Shown: piece by piece, positions 27,360 to 35,916 of the stretch
How positions within the stretch are numbered: the stretch's first letter is position 1
How the letters are laid out: every line of letters starts with the position of its first letter
From: Alkaliflexus imshenetskii DSM 15055
Lineage (GTDB): Bacteria > Bacteroidota > Bacteroidia > Bacteroidales > Marinilabiliaceae
Length of the DNA stretch: 64,000 bases
Assembly (NCBI RefSeq): GCF_000517065.1
Contig: NZ_KI912105.1
Span: 4,031,641-4,095,640, forward strand
Direction: 5' to 3'
Position numbers and translations under genes: made by a program
Notes under the pieces: generated by a model
What the model saw: the letters and a program-made list of their open reading frames with translations, nothing else
Told to the model about the DNA's origin: nothing
The model's database searches: none

Positions 27360-28094
27360 TTAAAGAGCAGAACCCAACACGTCTCTGGTTTTAGCCATCA
27401 ATCCATCAATATCTCCATTGTATGAAGCCGTATCTATCATAGGATGTATGACAAGTCCTGCCCTACCAGGTACAATATTCATAAACCCCTCTCTCTTAAT
27501 ATTGTAACTCTCCTTTATGGTTACAGGTAATATGTCGAGTCCAAGCTCAAATGCCAATTTGAATGCGCCTTTCTTAAATGGACGCATCTCTTTGTTCCTA
27601 CTTCGGGTGCCTTCCGGAAATATAAGTACAGAATTGCCGTTTACCAGCTTCTTTTTCGCCTCCGATAGTGACTGCATAGCGGCTCTGGGCGACGACCGGT
27701 CGATAAATATATGTCCAACCTTTTCACTCGCAAACCCAATAAATGGCAGTTTGCGCAACTCCTTTTTCATTATCCATCTGAAATCTATTGGAAAATATCC
27801 ATAGAGTAAAAAAATATCAAAACCTGTTTGGTGATTTGAAACAATAATGTACGATTTATTTTTTTTAATATTCTCATTTCCTGTAACAAAAACACGTATT
27901 GGCGTAATCCAGCAAGTTACTCGTGCCCAGCATTTACCCATAAAGCTGCCGGATGCAGGGGAAACAACAAGTGAAAACAAGGCTGCTAAAGTTGCAAAAA
28001 AAATGGAATTTACAAGCATTAACGGTATAAATATCAACCATTTGTATGGTTGATACAACCAATATAAGAAGGGAGATAAGGGCTTATTCAGCAT
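27360..28094 (-). CDS. plsC: 1-acyl-sn-glycerol-3-phosphate acyltransferase
   Basis: This inner-membrane enzyme adds the second acyl chain to make phosphatidic acid in phospholipid synthesis. The 244 residues contain an N-terminal membrane segment (about 15-45), the catalytic HX4D motif NHQTGFD, the substrate motif FPEGTRSRN and the FIDRSSPRAA segment. Length is typical. It has its own -7 element at 28136-28143 and precedes the OmpA-family gene by 59 bp. Confidence 0.93.
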   Translation of the reverse strand: MLNKPLSPFLYWLYQPYKWLIFIPLMLVNSIFFATLAALFSLVVSPASGSFMGKCWARVTCWITPIRVFVTGNENIKKNKSYIIVSNHQTGFDIFLLYGYFPIDFRWIMKKELRKLPFIGFASEKVGHIFIDRSSPRAAMQSLSEAKKKLVNGNSVLIFPEGTRSRNKEMRPFKKGAFKLAFELGLDILPVTIKESYNIKREGFMNIVPGRAGLVIHPMIDTASYNGDIDGLMAKTRDVLGSAL

Positions 28095-28135
28095 ATAATT
28101 CCAGGTTTAATTAGAGTATAAGCACTCTTTGGTCT

Positions 28136-28143
28136 CAAAAATA
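28136..28143 (-). promoter_or_regulatory. plsC -7 element
   Basis: The minus strand reads TATTTTTG, an exact TAnnTTTG, about 42 bp before the plsC start. No TTG with proper spacing was found. Confidence 0.45.
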
Positions 28144-28212
28144 GCAATTATAGCTATTGTCGCTCCATATTAAGCAACGATTTGTGTATAAAAGTAATTG
28201 TTCAGTAGTAAT

Positions 28213-28246
28213 ATAAAAAAGGGACATGCGTTTGTGTGCATATCCC
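28213..28246 (-). terminator. Terminator after the DUF3078 gene
   Basis: GGGACATGC (28221-28229) pairs with GCATATCCC (28238-28246) with one mismatch; an A-run before it gives T6 on the minus strand. It lies 30 bp after the stop. Confidence 0.7.
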
Positions 28247-28276
28247 CCTCTCTATAAAATATACGGCAAAGAACTT

Positions 28277-29176
28277 TTAGAACTTGAAATTCAGAGCAAG
28301 ACCCAATAGTTGCTTGGTCTGAACACGAGCGCCCCGCACAATTCGATTGTTATCCTGATCATATTCGATATGTTTCATATCATGATCATATAGCAGATTC
28401 ACTGCAAATACCGCTGATAGGTAGCTGTTGAATTTAAAATTCAGACGACCTTCCCAGTCCACATCAATATGCTCCGGATTTTCAGTTAAATTAGAGAAAA
28501 GATCCAATCGGGTAAAGAAGTCAACATTTTTCACAAGATTACTTTTTCTGTAAACCGACTTTATGGATGCACCAAATTCACCTCTGGATTTATCGCCTGG
28601 ATCTACGCCATAAGCACCTTCGTTTGAAAGGGCATCGTCCAAAACCAAGGTCAGCTTTCCGGTAACGGGTGAAATATACATCGAGAACTCATCGTTAGGT
28701 TTGTAATCCATCCCCAATGAAAACAACACATAGGCAGGAGCGAAAAACTCAGAGATGGTTTTTGTATTTTCCGGTGGATCTTGATATCCGGTAGTAAGTT
28801 GGGTGCGTAAATCAAGTAAGCCTGAATAAAACCAAGCTCCCCCGGCGGAATACCCATATTTGGATGTAACAAGAATACGGTCTTCCGTTTTAATTGCATT
28901 CTCTGAGCCTTGTCGCGTGAGACCATACCCCGTAAGCAGAGAATTGTCCCAGGCGCTCTTGTTCTTCTTATAGTTGGCAAATGCATTAAGGAGAAATGTC
29001 CCTGACATGCTGTTTTTTCCTCCGGCAGACCAGTTCTTGAGTGATACTTGTGAAAAGGTGAGCGACATATCTCCTCCCTTTTTCCAGTTTGAGGTAGTAT
29101 CGGCCGGTTCCTCAGCAAACACCATAATGGATAAACAGAGTAGACTCAAGGTTAGAATTGCGGTTAACTTTTTCAT
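28277..29176 (-). CDS. DUF3078-family outer-membrane protein
   Basis: The 299-residue protein has a signal peptide (MKKLTAILTLSLLCLSIMVFA) and a beta-rich body with the DUF3078 pattern: WKKGGDMSLTFSQVSLKNWSAGG near the start, then repeated amphipathic strands such as WFYSGLLDLRTQ, ending LLGLALNFKF with a terminal aromatic, as in outer-membrane barrels. The function of the family is unknown. It follows the MscS gene by 20 bp, so the two probably form one transcript. Confidence 0.85.
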   Translation of the reverse strand: MKKLTAILTLSLLCLSIMVFAEEPADTTSNWKKGGDMSLTFSQVSLKNWSAGGKNSMSGTFLLNAFANYKKNKSAWDNSLLTGYGLTRQGSENAIKTEDRILVTSKYGYSAGGAWFYSGLLDLRTQLTTGYQDPPENTKTISEFFAPAYVLFSLGMDYKPNDEFSMYISPVTGKLTLVLDDALSNEGAYGVDPGDKSRGEFGASIKSVYRKSNLVKNVDFFTRLDLFSNLTENPEHIDVDWEGRLNFKFNSYLSAVFAVNLLYDHDMKHIEYDQDNNRIVRGARVQTKQLLGLALNFKF

Positions 29177-29196
29177 AATAATTGTGTTGTTTTTTA

Positions 29197-30021
29197 CTAT
29201 TTCTGAATAATGTGCACGTCGCGTTGAGGAAAAGGAATAGATATACCACCTGCATCAAATGCTTTTTTAACTCTTTCGTTCACAGAGAAAAACACATCCC
29301 AGAAATCGGGAGAGTTAACCCATACCCTTGTAACAAGATCAACTGAACTATCGTTGAGTTTAATCAATCCAACAAATGGCGCAGGGTCAGGCAATATCCT
29401 AACGTCTGAATTCAGCACTTCCATAATTATTGCACGCGCCGTATCTATGTCATCCGAGTAACTAATACCAAAAGTCCATTCTACCCGTCGAACCGGCTCA
29501 GCCGAAAAATTGGTAAGTGCGCCAGTGCTTAAGCCGCCATTTGGTATAACTACAGTTTTTTTGTCTGGTGTATTTAGTATGGTATGAAAAATCTGTATCT
29601 CTTTAACAGTTCCCATATATCCTTGCGCATCAATGAAATCACCAACCTTAAAAGGCTTAAAAATCAACAACATTACCCCTCCTGCAAAATTCTGTAGCGT
29701 ACCCGACAATGCCAGGCCAAAGGCCAAACCGGCAGCTCCCAACAACGCTATAAATGAGGTCATCTGAACACCTACCATTGACACAACGGTAATCAACAGC
29801 AACACTTTAAGCGTGATGGACACCAGGCTTAACAAAAATGTTTGTAAGGTGGGTTCAAAAGAACGTTTCGAAAATACGCGGCGTAGAACTTTTACCAATC
29901 GGCCAATAAGCCATAAACCAACAACCAGAGTAATCAACGACAATAAAAGCTGGGTGCCGTAGGTTATCACCAGTTCCCAAGCCAGATTTGGGTCGGGTAA
30001 ATAAGATGTAATATCTTCCAT
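29197..30021 (-). CDS. Small-conductance mechanosensitive channel (MscS family)
   Basis: The 274 residues match the length of E. coli MscS. Three membrane helices lie in the first about 110 residues; the pore helix region reads LALSGTLQNFAGGVMLLIFKP with the small residues (Ala/Gly) expected, followed by GDFIDAQGYMGTVKEIQIFHT and the cytoplasmic vestibule domain ending IPFPQRDVHII. It releases solutes upon hypo-osmotic shock. It heads a two-gene unit with the DUF3078 gene. Confidence 0.94.
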   Translation of the reverse strand: MEDITSYLPDPNLAWELVITYGTQLLLSLITLVVGLWLIGRLVKVLRRVFSKRSFEPTLQTFLLSLVSITLKVLLLITVVSMVGVQMTSFIALLGAAGLAFGLALSGTLQNFAGGVMLLIFKPFKVGDFIDAQGYMGTVKEIQIFHTILNTPDKKTVVIPNGGLSTGALTNFSAEPVRRVEWTFGISYSDDIDTARAIIMEVLNSDVRILPDPAPFVGLIKLNDSSVDLVTRVWVNSPDFWDVFFSVNERVKKAFDAGGISIPFPQRDVHIIQK

Positions 30022-30092
30022 TTTTTTTAGAATATTAAATGATTAATAATCATAAATATCCGGAAATCATTTATTAACCGCCAATTTCAAGA

Positions 30093-30125
30093 TAAAAAAA
30101 AACGCCCTGAGATGGGGCGTTTTTA
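30093..30125 (-). terminator. Terminator after the NigD-like gene
   Basis: AACGCCC (30101-30107) pairs with GGGCGTT around a short loop, and A9 before it gives a long T-run on the minus strand. The plus strand also has T5, so it may act both ways. Confidence 0.85.
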
Positions 30126-30149
30126 AATTCACAAAGACTTTATGAATAT

Positions 30150-30821
30150 TTAATTCGTCTCTTCATCCACATACTTATATGTCAACTCCTTGGATTTGAA
30201 GGAGTCGTCCTTAGCACGGAACAACACTTTGATACTGGTCAGCTGCTCGTCTTGCAGTTCCTCAATCGAGAAACTTATTAAGCCACGAAACTGAGAGTAC
30301 GACAGATCATTTTTCATGTTATGATGAAAATCCAGTGCTATAAAACCAGGTTTATCTTGCTTTTCAGAATCAAAAACCAGATCGAAATAGTGAGGTTTAT
30401 TGTATCCCCAAAAAATGAACTCCACATTCAAATAATCTTTCGATATCCAGGCGTCAACAATTCTTACCGGATCATTTCCAATTGTGTCTCTGACAGTTTC
30501 GTTGGCATGAATCAGATTTTTGGTTAGTACATTTTGAATAGATTCTATTCTTACAGTATGATCATAAACCTGATCCTCTACGGTACTAACCAAGGCATAC
30601 CTTACCAAAACCCGCTTACCAGCAGAGATTTCATAGTTCATGGGGTACTGAACCGGCCGAAGAATCTTCCCTCCGTCAGTTTCAATCATGAAGGTAGAGG
30701 CGCTATTACCTTTAACCACGCCCAGTTGGAGATAATAAACTTCTGCATCATTGTCGATTGAGCAAGAGGCAAGCAAAGCTGAAAAAAGAATCAGTAAGGA
30801 GAACAAATATCTTCTACACAT
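30150..30821 (-). CDS. NigD-like lipoprotein
   Basis: The 223-residue protein has a lipoprotein signal (LLILFSALLASC, Cys20) followed by two beta domains with the NigD pattern: an N-terminal OB-like barrel (AGKRVLVRYALVSTVED) and a C-terminal Ig-like part (DLVFDSEKQDKPGFIALDFHHN). NigD proteins were named after a bacteriocin operon, but the family is widespread in Bacteroidota and its function is unknown. It stands alone with its own terminator. Confidence 0.82.
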   Translation of the reverse strand: MCRRYLFSLLILFSALLASCSIDNDAEVYYLQLGVVKGNSASTFMIETDGGKILRPVQYPMNYEISAGKRVLVRYALVSTVEDQVYDHTVRIESIQNVLTKNLIHANETVRDTIGNDPVRIVDAWISKDYLNVEFIFWGYNKPHYFDLVFDSEKQDKPGFIALDFHHNMKNDLSYSQFRGLISFSIEELQDEQLTSIKVLFRAKDDSFKSKELTYKYVDEETN

Positions 30822-31241
30822 AATATAAAAAGTTTAATGGTTTTTACTGATGACGCTACTAAAGTAAAATGGTTGCTTGCTATTTGCAAATTTTATTGAC
30901 ACTGCTTTATCACATCAAAACAAGCCACTTCTATATAAAAGCAATTTTAAACCCAATTTATTACTTATCGAATTCCAAATAGCACAATAAACATCAACAC
31001 CCCCTATTTTTCACCATAACTATCATAAATAGCGCAGAATTTTAAATCATACCCCCCTTGTTTTCGATGCTTTGATTAAAAAATTTATCATTTTTAGATT
31101 TTTTCACATTGTTTTTTAGGGGGTAAATTAAAAAATAACATACATTTGCAGCATAACACCTATAAAACATAGGGGGTGTCACAAAAAACAACCTATTATT
31201 ACAACCAACATACCTAATTATTAACTAAACACTACCGTACC
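30822..31241. promoter_or_regulatory. Upstream region of the ammonium operon with G5/C5 motifs
   Basis: This 420-bp gene-free AT-rich stretch carries four runs of five or six G or C: ACACCCCCTA (30997-31006), ACCCCCC (31051-31057), TAGGGGGT (31117-31124) and TAGGGGGTGT (31170-31179). The first and last are exact reverse complements over 10 bp, and the third shares TAGGGGGT. A -7 element (31141-31148) lies between the last two. Confidence 0.5.
31141..31148 (+). promoter_or_regulatory. -7 element of the ammonium operon
   Basis: TACATTTG matches TAnnTTTG exactly. The usual -33 TTG is missing; instead TAGGGGGT ends 16 bp upstream, suggesting regulator-dependent transcription. The leader would be about 86 nt. 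Confidence 0.5.
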
Positions 31242-31904
31242 ATGAAAAAGCTTTTAATTCTTACAGTAGGGGTATTGTTCCTAACAGGAGCTAAAGCCCA
31301 AGAGCTAAACGTTGGATTGGATTTTTTCAACCGCTACGTTTTTAGAGGTGTTGATTTTGGAGCATCACCCAGCTTACAGCCAACCATTGAATTTAACGCC
31401 GGTAATTTCACCATTGGCGCTTGGGGAGCTTATTCCACCGGCAATGGCGCCTTCGGAGAGTTTGCAGAAGCAGACCTTTATGCTTCTTACAGTTTCGACT
31501 TCGGATTAAGCATTGGGGCTACTTCATACTATTACCCCGGCACATCCTGGTTTGAGTTAGACAAAGGTGTTTCTAGCCATGCAATTGAGCTAAACCTGGG
31601 TTATGAAGTATCAGGCTTCTCGTTTAGCGGCAATTACATAGTGAACGACTCCAGGGATGGTGCCGGGGCCGAAGGCGGAGATGTCTACTTTGAAGTAGGA
31701 TACAGTACTGGACTATTAAGTCTCTTTCTTGGAGCGGGTGACGGATGGCATACCACCAATGGCAACTTCCAGGTGGTAAATATGGGAATAGGCACATCAA
31801 AAGACATAAAAATTACCGACAGTTTCTCAATCCCTATGAGCGGATCGGTAATTCTAAACCCAAACACAGAACAACTTCACCTTGTTGTGGGTGTCTCATT
31901 CTAA
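31242..31904 (+). CDS. Gcw_chp/TorF-family putative outer-membrane porin
   Basis: The 220 residues begin with a signal peptide ending in KAQ and continue as amphipathic beta-strands; LNVGLDFFNRYVFRG is the start motif of the Gcw_chp family, and the chain ends in an aromatic (GVSF). Genes of this family are often beside ammonium transporter and P-II genes, and here it is the first gene of such an operon (83 bp before glnB-like). A role as an outer-membrane channel for ammonium or small nitrogen compounds is inference. Confidence 0.82.
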   Translation: MKKLLILTVGVLFLTGAKAQELNVGLDFFNRYVFRGVDFGASPSLQPTIEFNAGNFTIGAWGAYSTGNGAFGEFAEADLYASYSFDFGLSIGATSYYYPGTSWFELDKGVSSHAIELNLGYEVSGFSFSGNYIVNDSRDGAGAEGGDVYFEVGYSTGLLSLFLGAGDGWHTTNGNFQVVNMGIGTSKDIKITDSFSIPMSGSVILNPNTEQLHLVVGVSF

Positions 31905-31987
31905 TCCACAAACTAAACCATGCCCGATATTCACACCATTCAGCATCTGAATATCGGGCTCCCATTAACCTTTCAAAAACAAACACC

Positions 31988-32335
31988 ATGAAAAAGATTG
32001 ATGCTATTATCAGACTCACAAAATATGAAGATGTAAGAAAGGCTCTTGCCGACCAAGACATCACTTTCTTTTCATACTGGGATGTACGCGGCGTTGGCAC
32101 TGCGCTGGAACCCCACCTTTATCGTGGCACAGTGTACGACACAAGCATCATTGAACGACGATTGCTTTCGATAATCGTTCGCGATGAGAATGTGGACAAA
32201 ACTGTACAAGCCATTATTATGGCTGCCAGAACAGGAGATGTGGGCGATGGCCGCATTTTTATCACCGATGTGGAAAACACATACCGAATTCGTACCGGTG
32301 AAGCTGGCCCTGAGACCCTCTATATCAAAAAGTAA
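31988..32335 (+). CDS. P-II family nitrogen regulatory protein (GlnB/GlnK-type, diverged T-loop)
   Basis: The 115-residue cytoplasmic trimeric sensor binds ATP/ADP and 2-oxoglutarate and blocks the Amt channel when nitrogen is plentiful. MKKIDAIIRLTKYEDV and the C-terminal signature AARTGDVGDGRIF are clear. The T-loop differs: the usual GRQKGHTELYRGAEY reads GTALEPHLYRGTVY, so the 2-oxoglutarate-contacting Gln is missing, though the Tyr corresponding to the uridylylation site remains. This FFSYWDVRGVG form appears typical of Bacteroidota P-II proteins (recollection, not checked). The ATG at 31988 is chosen over the longer frame from 31745, which overlaps the previous gene. It lies 33 bp before amt. 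Confidence 0.95.
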   Translation: MKKIDAIIRLTKYEDVRKALADQDITFFSYWDVRGVGTALEPHLYRGTVYDTSIIERRLLSIIVRDENVDKTVQAIIMAARTGDVGDGRIFITDVENTYRIRTGEAGPETLYIKK

Positions 32336-32368
32336 AGAGTAACCTAAACCTATTTAAAACAAAAAGTC

Positions 32369-33595
32369 ATGGATACTATACATTTAGAAGCAATAAACGT
32401 CTCCATAGATACCGTATGGGTATTACTAGCAGCAGTTCTGGTATTTTTTATGCAAGCAGGTTTTGCAATGGTAGAAGCCGGTTTCACCAGAGCCAAAAAC
32501 GTTGGAAACATCATCATGAAAAACTTCATGGATTTTTCAATTGGTTCTCTTGTTTTCTGGTTTGTTGGATTCAGCATCATGTTTGGACCTTCAATTGGTG
32601 GATTTATAGGAGGCATCAACTTCTTATTCACTGCTGAGTACGGCAACGATGTGCCAGATATGGCAATCCTCATCTTCCAAACGGTATTTGCTGCAACTGC
32701 AGCCACAATCGCCTCAGGAGCTATGGCTGAACGTACAAAATTCAGCACCTACCTTATTTTCTCACTGGTAATCACAATGGTTATTTATCCCATTTCAGGC
32801 CACTGGGTATGGGGCGACGGATGGTTGGGAGAACTTGGATTTATGGACTTCGCAGGCTCAACCGTTGTGCACTCTGTTGGTGGATGGGCAGCATTAACCG
32901 GAGCAGCAATTCTTGGCCCCCGTATTGGCAAATACAATGGAAAAACCAATGCAATACCTGGTCATAACATGGTAATTGGTGCGCTCGGGGTATTTATTCT
33001 CTGGCTAGGCTGGTTCGGATTTAACCCCGGTTCAACACTTGGCGCTTCAGGCGACAATGTTAAAGACATCGCACACATTTTTGTAACAACCAACTTGTCA
33101 GCAGCTGCAGGTGCCATTGTCACCATGTTTATAACCTGGAAGCGTTACGGAAAACCCGACCTCTCTCTGACACTCAACGGTGCACTTGGCGGTTTAGTTG
33201 CCATTACTGCCGGTTGTGATGTGGTTTCTCCTGGTGGTGCTGTTATTATTGGTATTCTTTCTGGCTTTGTTCTGGTATTTGGAATCGAGCTTATCGACAA
33301 AGTACTTAGAATTGACGACCCTGTAGGTGCAATTACAGTTCACGGACTAAACGGTGCTTTTGGAACCATTGCAGTGGGCTTGTTTGCTGTGGAAGAAGGT
33401 CTGTTTTATGGTGGCGGATGGTCGCAACTAGGAATACAAACCATTGGCGTATTAGCAGTTGCCGCATGGGCTCTTGGAACAACCTATATTCTCTTTACCA
33501 TTCTCAAGAAAACCATTGGCCTCAGAGTATCTGAAAAAGAAGAACGTGAAGGTCTTGACATTCACGAACACGGTCAAAGTTCATACAACTACTAA
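32369..33595 (+). CDS. amt: Ammonium transporter
   Basis: The 408 residues form an 11-helix Amt/MEP/Rh channel that passes NH3/NH4+ across the inner membrane. The N-terminal MQAGFAMVEAGFTRAKN, the central GHWVWGDGWL and the pore histidine regions DFAGSTVVHSVGG (first His) and ITVHGLNGAFG (second His) are all present. Length is normal. It is the last gene of the porin-P-II-amt operon and is followed by a strong terminator. Confidence 0.97.
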   Translation: MDTIHLEAINVSIDTVWVLLAAVLVFFMQAGFAMVEAGFTRAKNVGNIIMKNFMDFSIGSLVFWFVGFSIMFGPSIGGFIGGINFLFTAEYGNDVPDMAILIFQTVFAATAATIASGAMAERTKFSTYLIFSLVITMVIYPISGHWVWGDGWLGELGFMDFAGSTVVHSVGGWAALTGAAILGPRIGKYNGKTNAIPGHNMVIGALGVFILWLGWFGFNPGSTLGASGDNVKDIAHIFVTTNLSAAAGAIVTMFITWKRYGKPDLSLTLNGALGGLVAITAGCDVVSPGGAVIIGILSGFVLVFGIELIDKVLRIDDPVGAITVHGLNGAFGTIAVGLFAVEEGLFYGGGWSQLGIQTIGVLAVAAWALGTTYILFTILKKTIGLRVSEKEEREGLDIHEHGQSSYNY

Positions 33596-33636
33596 GCATT
33601 TATTCGTTCTTTAACTTTTTACCTGGTTTTTAATTC

Positions 33637-33678
33637 AAAAAGGGATTGTCTCAACGGAGACAATCCTTTTTTGTTTTT
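33637..33678 (+). terminator. Terminator of the ammonium operon
   Basis: AAGGGATTGTCTC pairs with GAGACAATCCTTT across an AACG loop, followed by TTTTGTTTTT. It lies about 45 bp after amt. Confidence 0.92.
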
Positions 33679-34196
33679 ATATGTTACCGCTACATTGTAT
33701 CACATGTAACAAGAAATCAACTCCCCAAACACAACCTGGAATCACCAATTGATTCACCTGCACACTAACATCAACAAATCCATCACAACGCCCATTATTT
33801 CTAAGCCTTGAATTTAGATTCCAACAGATTAATAAAAACAGTTTACAAATACTCACAATAGGTAATAATACACACATAACCAACTGATAAACTACACAAA
33901 ATTGATCATCGAAAAACTGTTTACGTAAGCTACAAATGTATTGACTTAAAATAGATACAGATGTGAAGTATGGATAAAGGTGCCTTTTAGTCCATCGCAC
34001 CCAATGCACATCATAATACCTGACGTACACAACACACTACACTTTAGATACAGGCTGGCACATTATTGCCAATTTGAAATAAACATCAATTAACTACATA
34101 TTGGGCACAATTAAACAGACACAAACCCGCATAACACATTAACTATCAAACAAATTCACACAAGAAGACACACGCATCGGACCCATAATGTCCTAC
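33679..34196. other. Gene-poor AT-rich gap
   Basis: About 520 bp between the amt terminator and the FKBP-cluster terminator. The only long frame (117 codons, minus strand) has no family resemblance and a composition unlike its neighbours. The plus strand is rich in A and C (many CACA and ATCAC strings). No promoter, tRNA or palindromic element was recognised. Confidence 0.5.
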
Positions 34197-34234
34197 AAAA
34201 AAAAGAAGGTTGTCCGAAATAGCAGACAACCTTC
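34197..34234 (-). terminator. Terminator of the DHH-FKBP operon
   Basis: GAAGGTTGTC (34205-34214) pairs exactly with GACAACCTTC (34225-34234); A8 before it gives T8 on the minus strand, 24 bp after the last FKBP gene. Confidence 0.92.
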
Positions 34235-34257
34235 ATCATATAATTTATATTATCTAT

Positions 34258-34800
34258 TTAATCGAGCTCTATTGCGGTTACTTCCACATCAGCCACAAGG
34301 GTGATATACTGCCCTGTACCTATAGATGATGGAATTATCAGGCGACTTTTACCAAAATGACGCATGTAACGGATGCCTTGATCGAGACCGGCAAAAACAG
34401 CTGAAGTATTTCCGGCAATATAGGTTAACGGTGCCATGCTGGTAATATTTGATGACGAAAAGAAAAGCTTAGGTTTATCCTCATCATCTCTTCCAATCTC
34501 ATAAAAAGTATATCTGATGCTTACCTGTTTTCCGGTACGCACTGAATCGCCAGTACCTTTAAGCATCTCAAAATAAATTAAGCCACTTTCGTTACGCTTA
34601 TCAATGGTATCGGTTGCAAGGGCAGTCCACTCAGCCAGATTAATATCCAGAAACTCTTGTAACAACTCTTTTTCGAGTCGCTCGAGCTCACGGTAGTCGA
34701 TGAAATTTCGATTGTCGTTACACCCCACAGTAACAAAAAACAGTGCCGCAGCAGATACAAACAACAATCTGGAAATGGTATTTTTAAGAGAAAGCATCAT
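34258..34800 (-). CDS. FKBP-like lipoprotein, third of three, active site degenerate
   Basis: The 180 residues have a lipoprotein signal (Cys27 in FFVTVGC), an N-terminal helical part (about 30-65) and an FKBP-like fold in the rest (SIRYTFYEIG, FAGLDQGIRYMRHFGKSRLIIPS). The ligand-pocket residues of FKBP (Phe-Asp pair, Val-Ile...Trp, Tyr in LGYG) are not retained, so isomerase activity is unlikely and a chaperone or structural role is more probable. It is 20 bp downstream of the canonical FKBP gene. Confidence 0.82.
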   Translation of the reverse strand: MMLSLKNTISRLLFVSAAALFFVTVGCNDNRNFIDYRELERLEKELLQEFLDINLAEWTALATDTIDKRNESGLIYFEMLKGTGDSVRTGKQVSIRYTFYEIGRDDEDKPKLFFSSSNITSMAPLTYIAGNTSAVFAGLDQGIRYMRHFGKSRLIIPSSIGTGQYITLVADVEVTAIELD

Positions 34801-34820
34801 ATATCAATTATGGGTTTAAA

Positions 34821-35321
34821 CTATTTTATATCAAGAAGTTCAACATCAAACCTCAATACCGAATTCTTTGGTATTCTTCCGGTTTGTACGCTTCCATATC
34901 CCAAATCAGGCGGTATCAAAAACACTGCTTTACTTCCTATATTTAAATGACCGAAACCTTCGTGCCATCCAGCAATTACACTACCTGTTTCAAACTTAAA
35001 TTTGAATATTCGGTTGCTGGCCGGCAATTGACTATCGTCGGGGCGTACTTTTGTGGAATCAAATATTACGCCATTCAGCAATGAGCCCATATAATATACG
35101 TGTAGGAGCTGGTCTCTTGTGGGTCTTTCGCCAGAACCTTCTTTTTGAATGATAACATACATACCACTTTCGGTAGGTGTAGCATCAGGGAAATGCTGGT
35201 GGGCATAATCATGAATATCAATATCCACGGTGGGTAATTCCGTTTCCTTATCTTTATCCTTTTTACAACCAACACTAAACAGAGAGAGGATTACTAATCC
35301 GACAACAAAAACTCTTATCAT
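34821..35321 (-). CDS. FKBP-type peptidyl-prolyl isomerase lipoprotein
   Basis: The 166 residues have a lipoprotein signal (Cys19 in LFSVGC) and a complete FKBP domain (about 55-166). Pocket residues are present: Tyr in VYYMG, Phe-Asp in VIFDSTK, VIAGWHEG with the Trp floor, and LGYG. It catalyses cis-trans isomerisation of proline peptide bonds during protein folding in the cell envelope. It is the middle of three tandem FKBP genes and the only one with an intact pocket. Confidence 0.93.
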   Translation of the reverse strand: MIRVFVVGLVILSLFSVGCKKDKDKETELPTVDIDIHDYAHQHFPDATPTESGMYVIIQKEGSGERPTRDQLLHVYYMGSLLNGVIFDSTKVRPDDSQLPASNRIFKFKFETGSVIAGWHEGFGHLNIGSKAVFLIPPDLGYGSVQTGRIPKNSVLRFDVELLDIK

Positions 35322-35336
35322 ATTATATTTGTTAAA

Positions 35337-35876
35337 TTATTGTTTGTTCTTCACATCAATCACTTTCACTTCGTATTTAATGATGGCCCGGTATGGAATT
35401 TTATCATCATCGCCAATGTGTCCATGAGCAAGATGCGGGGGCATGATAAAGGTTGCTTTGCTTCCTTTGCGTAGTAACAAAACGCCCTCCTCAAGACCGG
35501 ACTCCACGCCGCCATGACCAACTAAAAACACTTTGTGCCCAAGTTCATCGGAGCTGTAGCAAAGTGTCCCATCGAGCAACCATACTTTGTAGTCGAGGGT
35601 TACAACCTTTCCGGAAGTAACCAGAGCACCCTCACCCTGCTCCTCGATCTTATACCATAAACCTGTCTCAGTGCGTTCCAAATCGAGCGCCTCTTCTTCA
35701 ACATATCTGGCAATAAAACGTTGTTCATCGTCAACCATCTGCCGATTCATTTCTATGTACCTGTCAGATGAGATTCGTCGTCGCTCTGAACTACTGCTCT
35801 GTCTGGTTTGCGAGCCGGTACAACTGCAAATCGAACAGAAAAGTATCAGGCAACAACTTTTTGTAACAAAATTCAT
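35337..35876 (-). CDS. GldI-like FKBP lipoprotein
   Basis: About 179 residues with a lipoprotein signal (SICSC), a charged helical N-terminal part (about 25-65) and an FKBP domain in which the pocket is partly changed (CYSS for the Phe-Asp pair, VESGLEEG for VIxGW, LAHG for LGYG). This layout resembles GldI, an FKBP-like lipoprotein linked to gliding motility and type IX secretion; the assignment is tentative. The ATG at 35876 gives the better signal peptide; 35885 is the alternative. It is 40 bp downstream of the DHH gene. Confidence 0.82.
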   Translation of the reverse strand: MNFVTKSCCLILFCSICSCTGSQTRQSSSSERRRISSDRYIEMNRQMVDDEQRFIARYVEEEALDLERTETGLWYKIEEQGEGALVTSGKVVTLDYKVWLLDGTLCYSSDELGHKVFLVGHGGVESGLEEGVLLLRKGSKATFIMPPHLAHGHIGDDDKIPYRAIIKYEVKVIDVKNKQ

Positions 35877-35916
35877 ACCCAGCATATACGGTTATTAAAA
35901 CAATTCAAAAAAACAG

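Noticed and set aside
28651-29118. 155-codon frame inside the DUF3078 gene
   Set aside because: Same strand, shifted frame of a clear outer-membrane protein gene; no motif.
33677-34030. 117-codon minus-strand frame after amt
   Set aside because: No recognisable family, aromatic- and Cys-rich composition unlike neighbours, and it starts and ends in AT-rich non-coding sequence overlapping the amt terminator.
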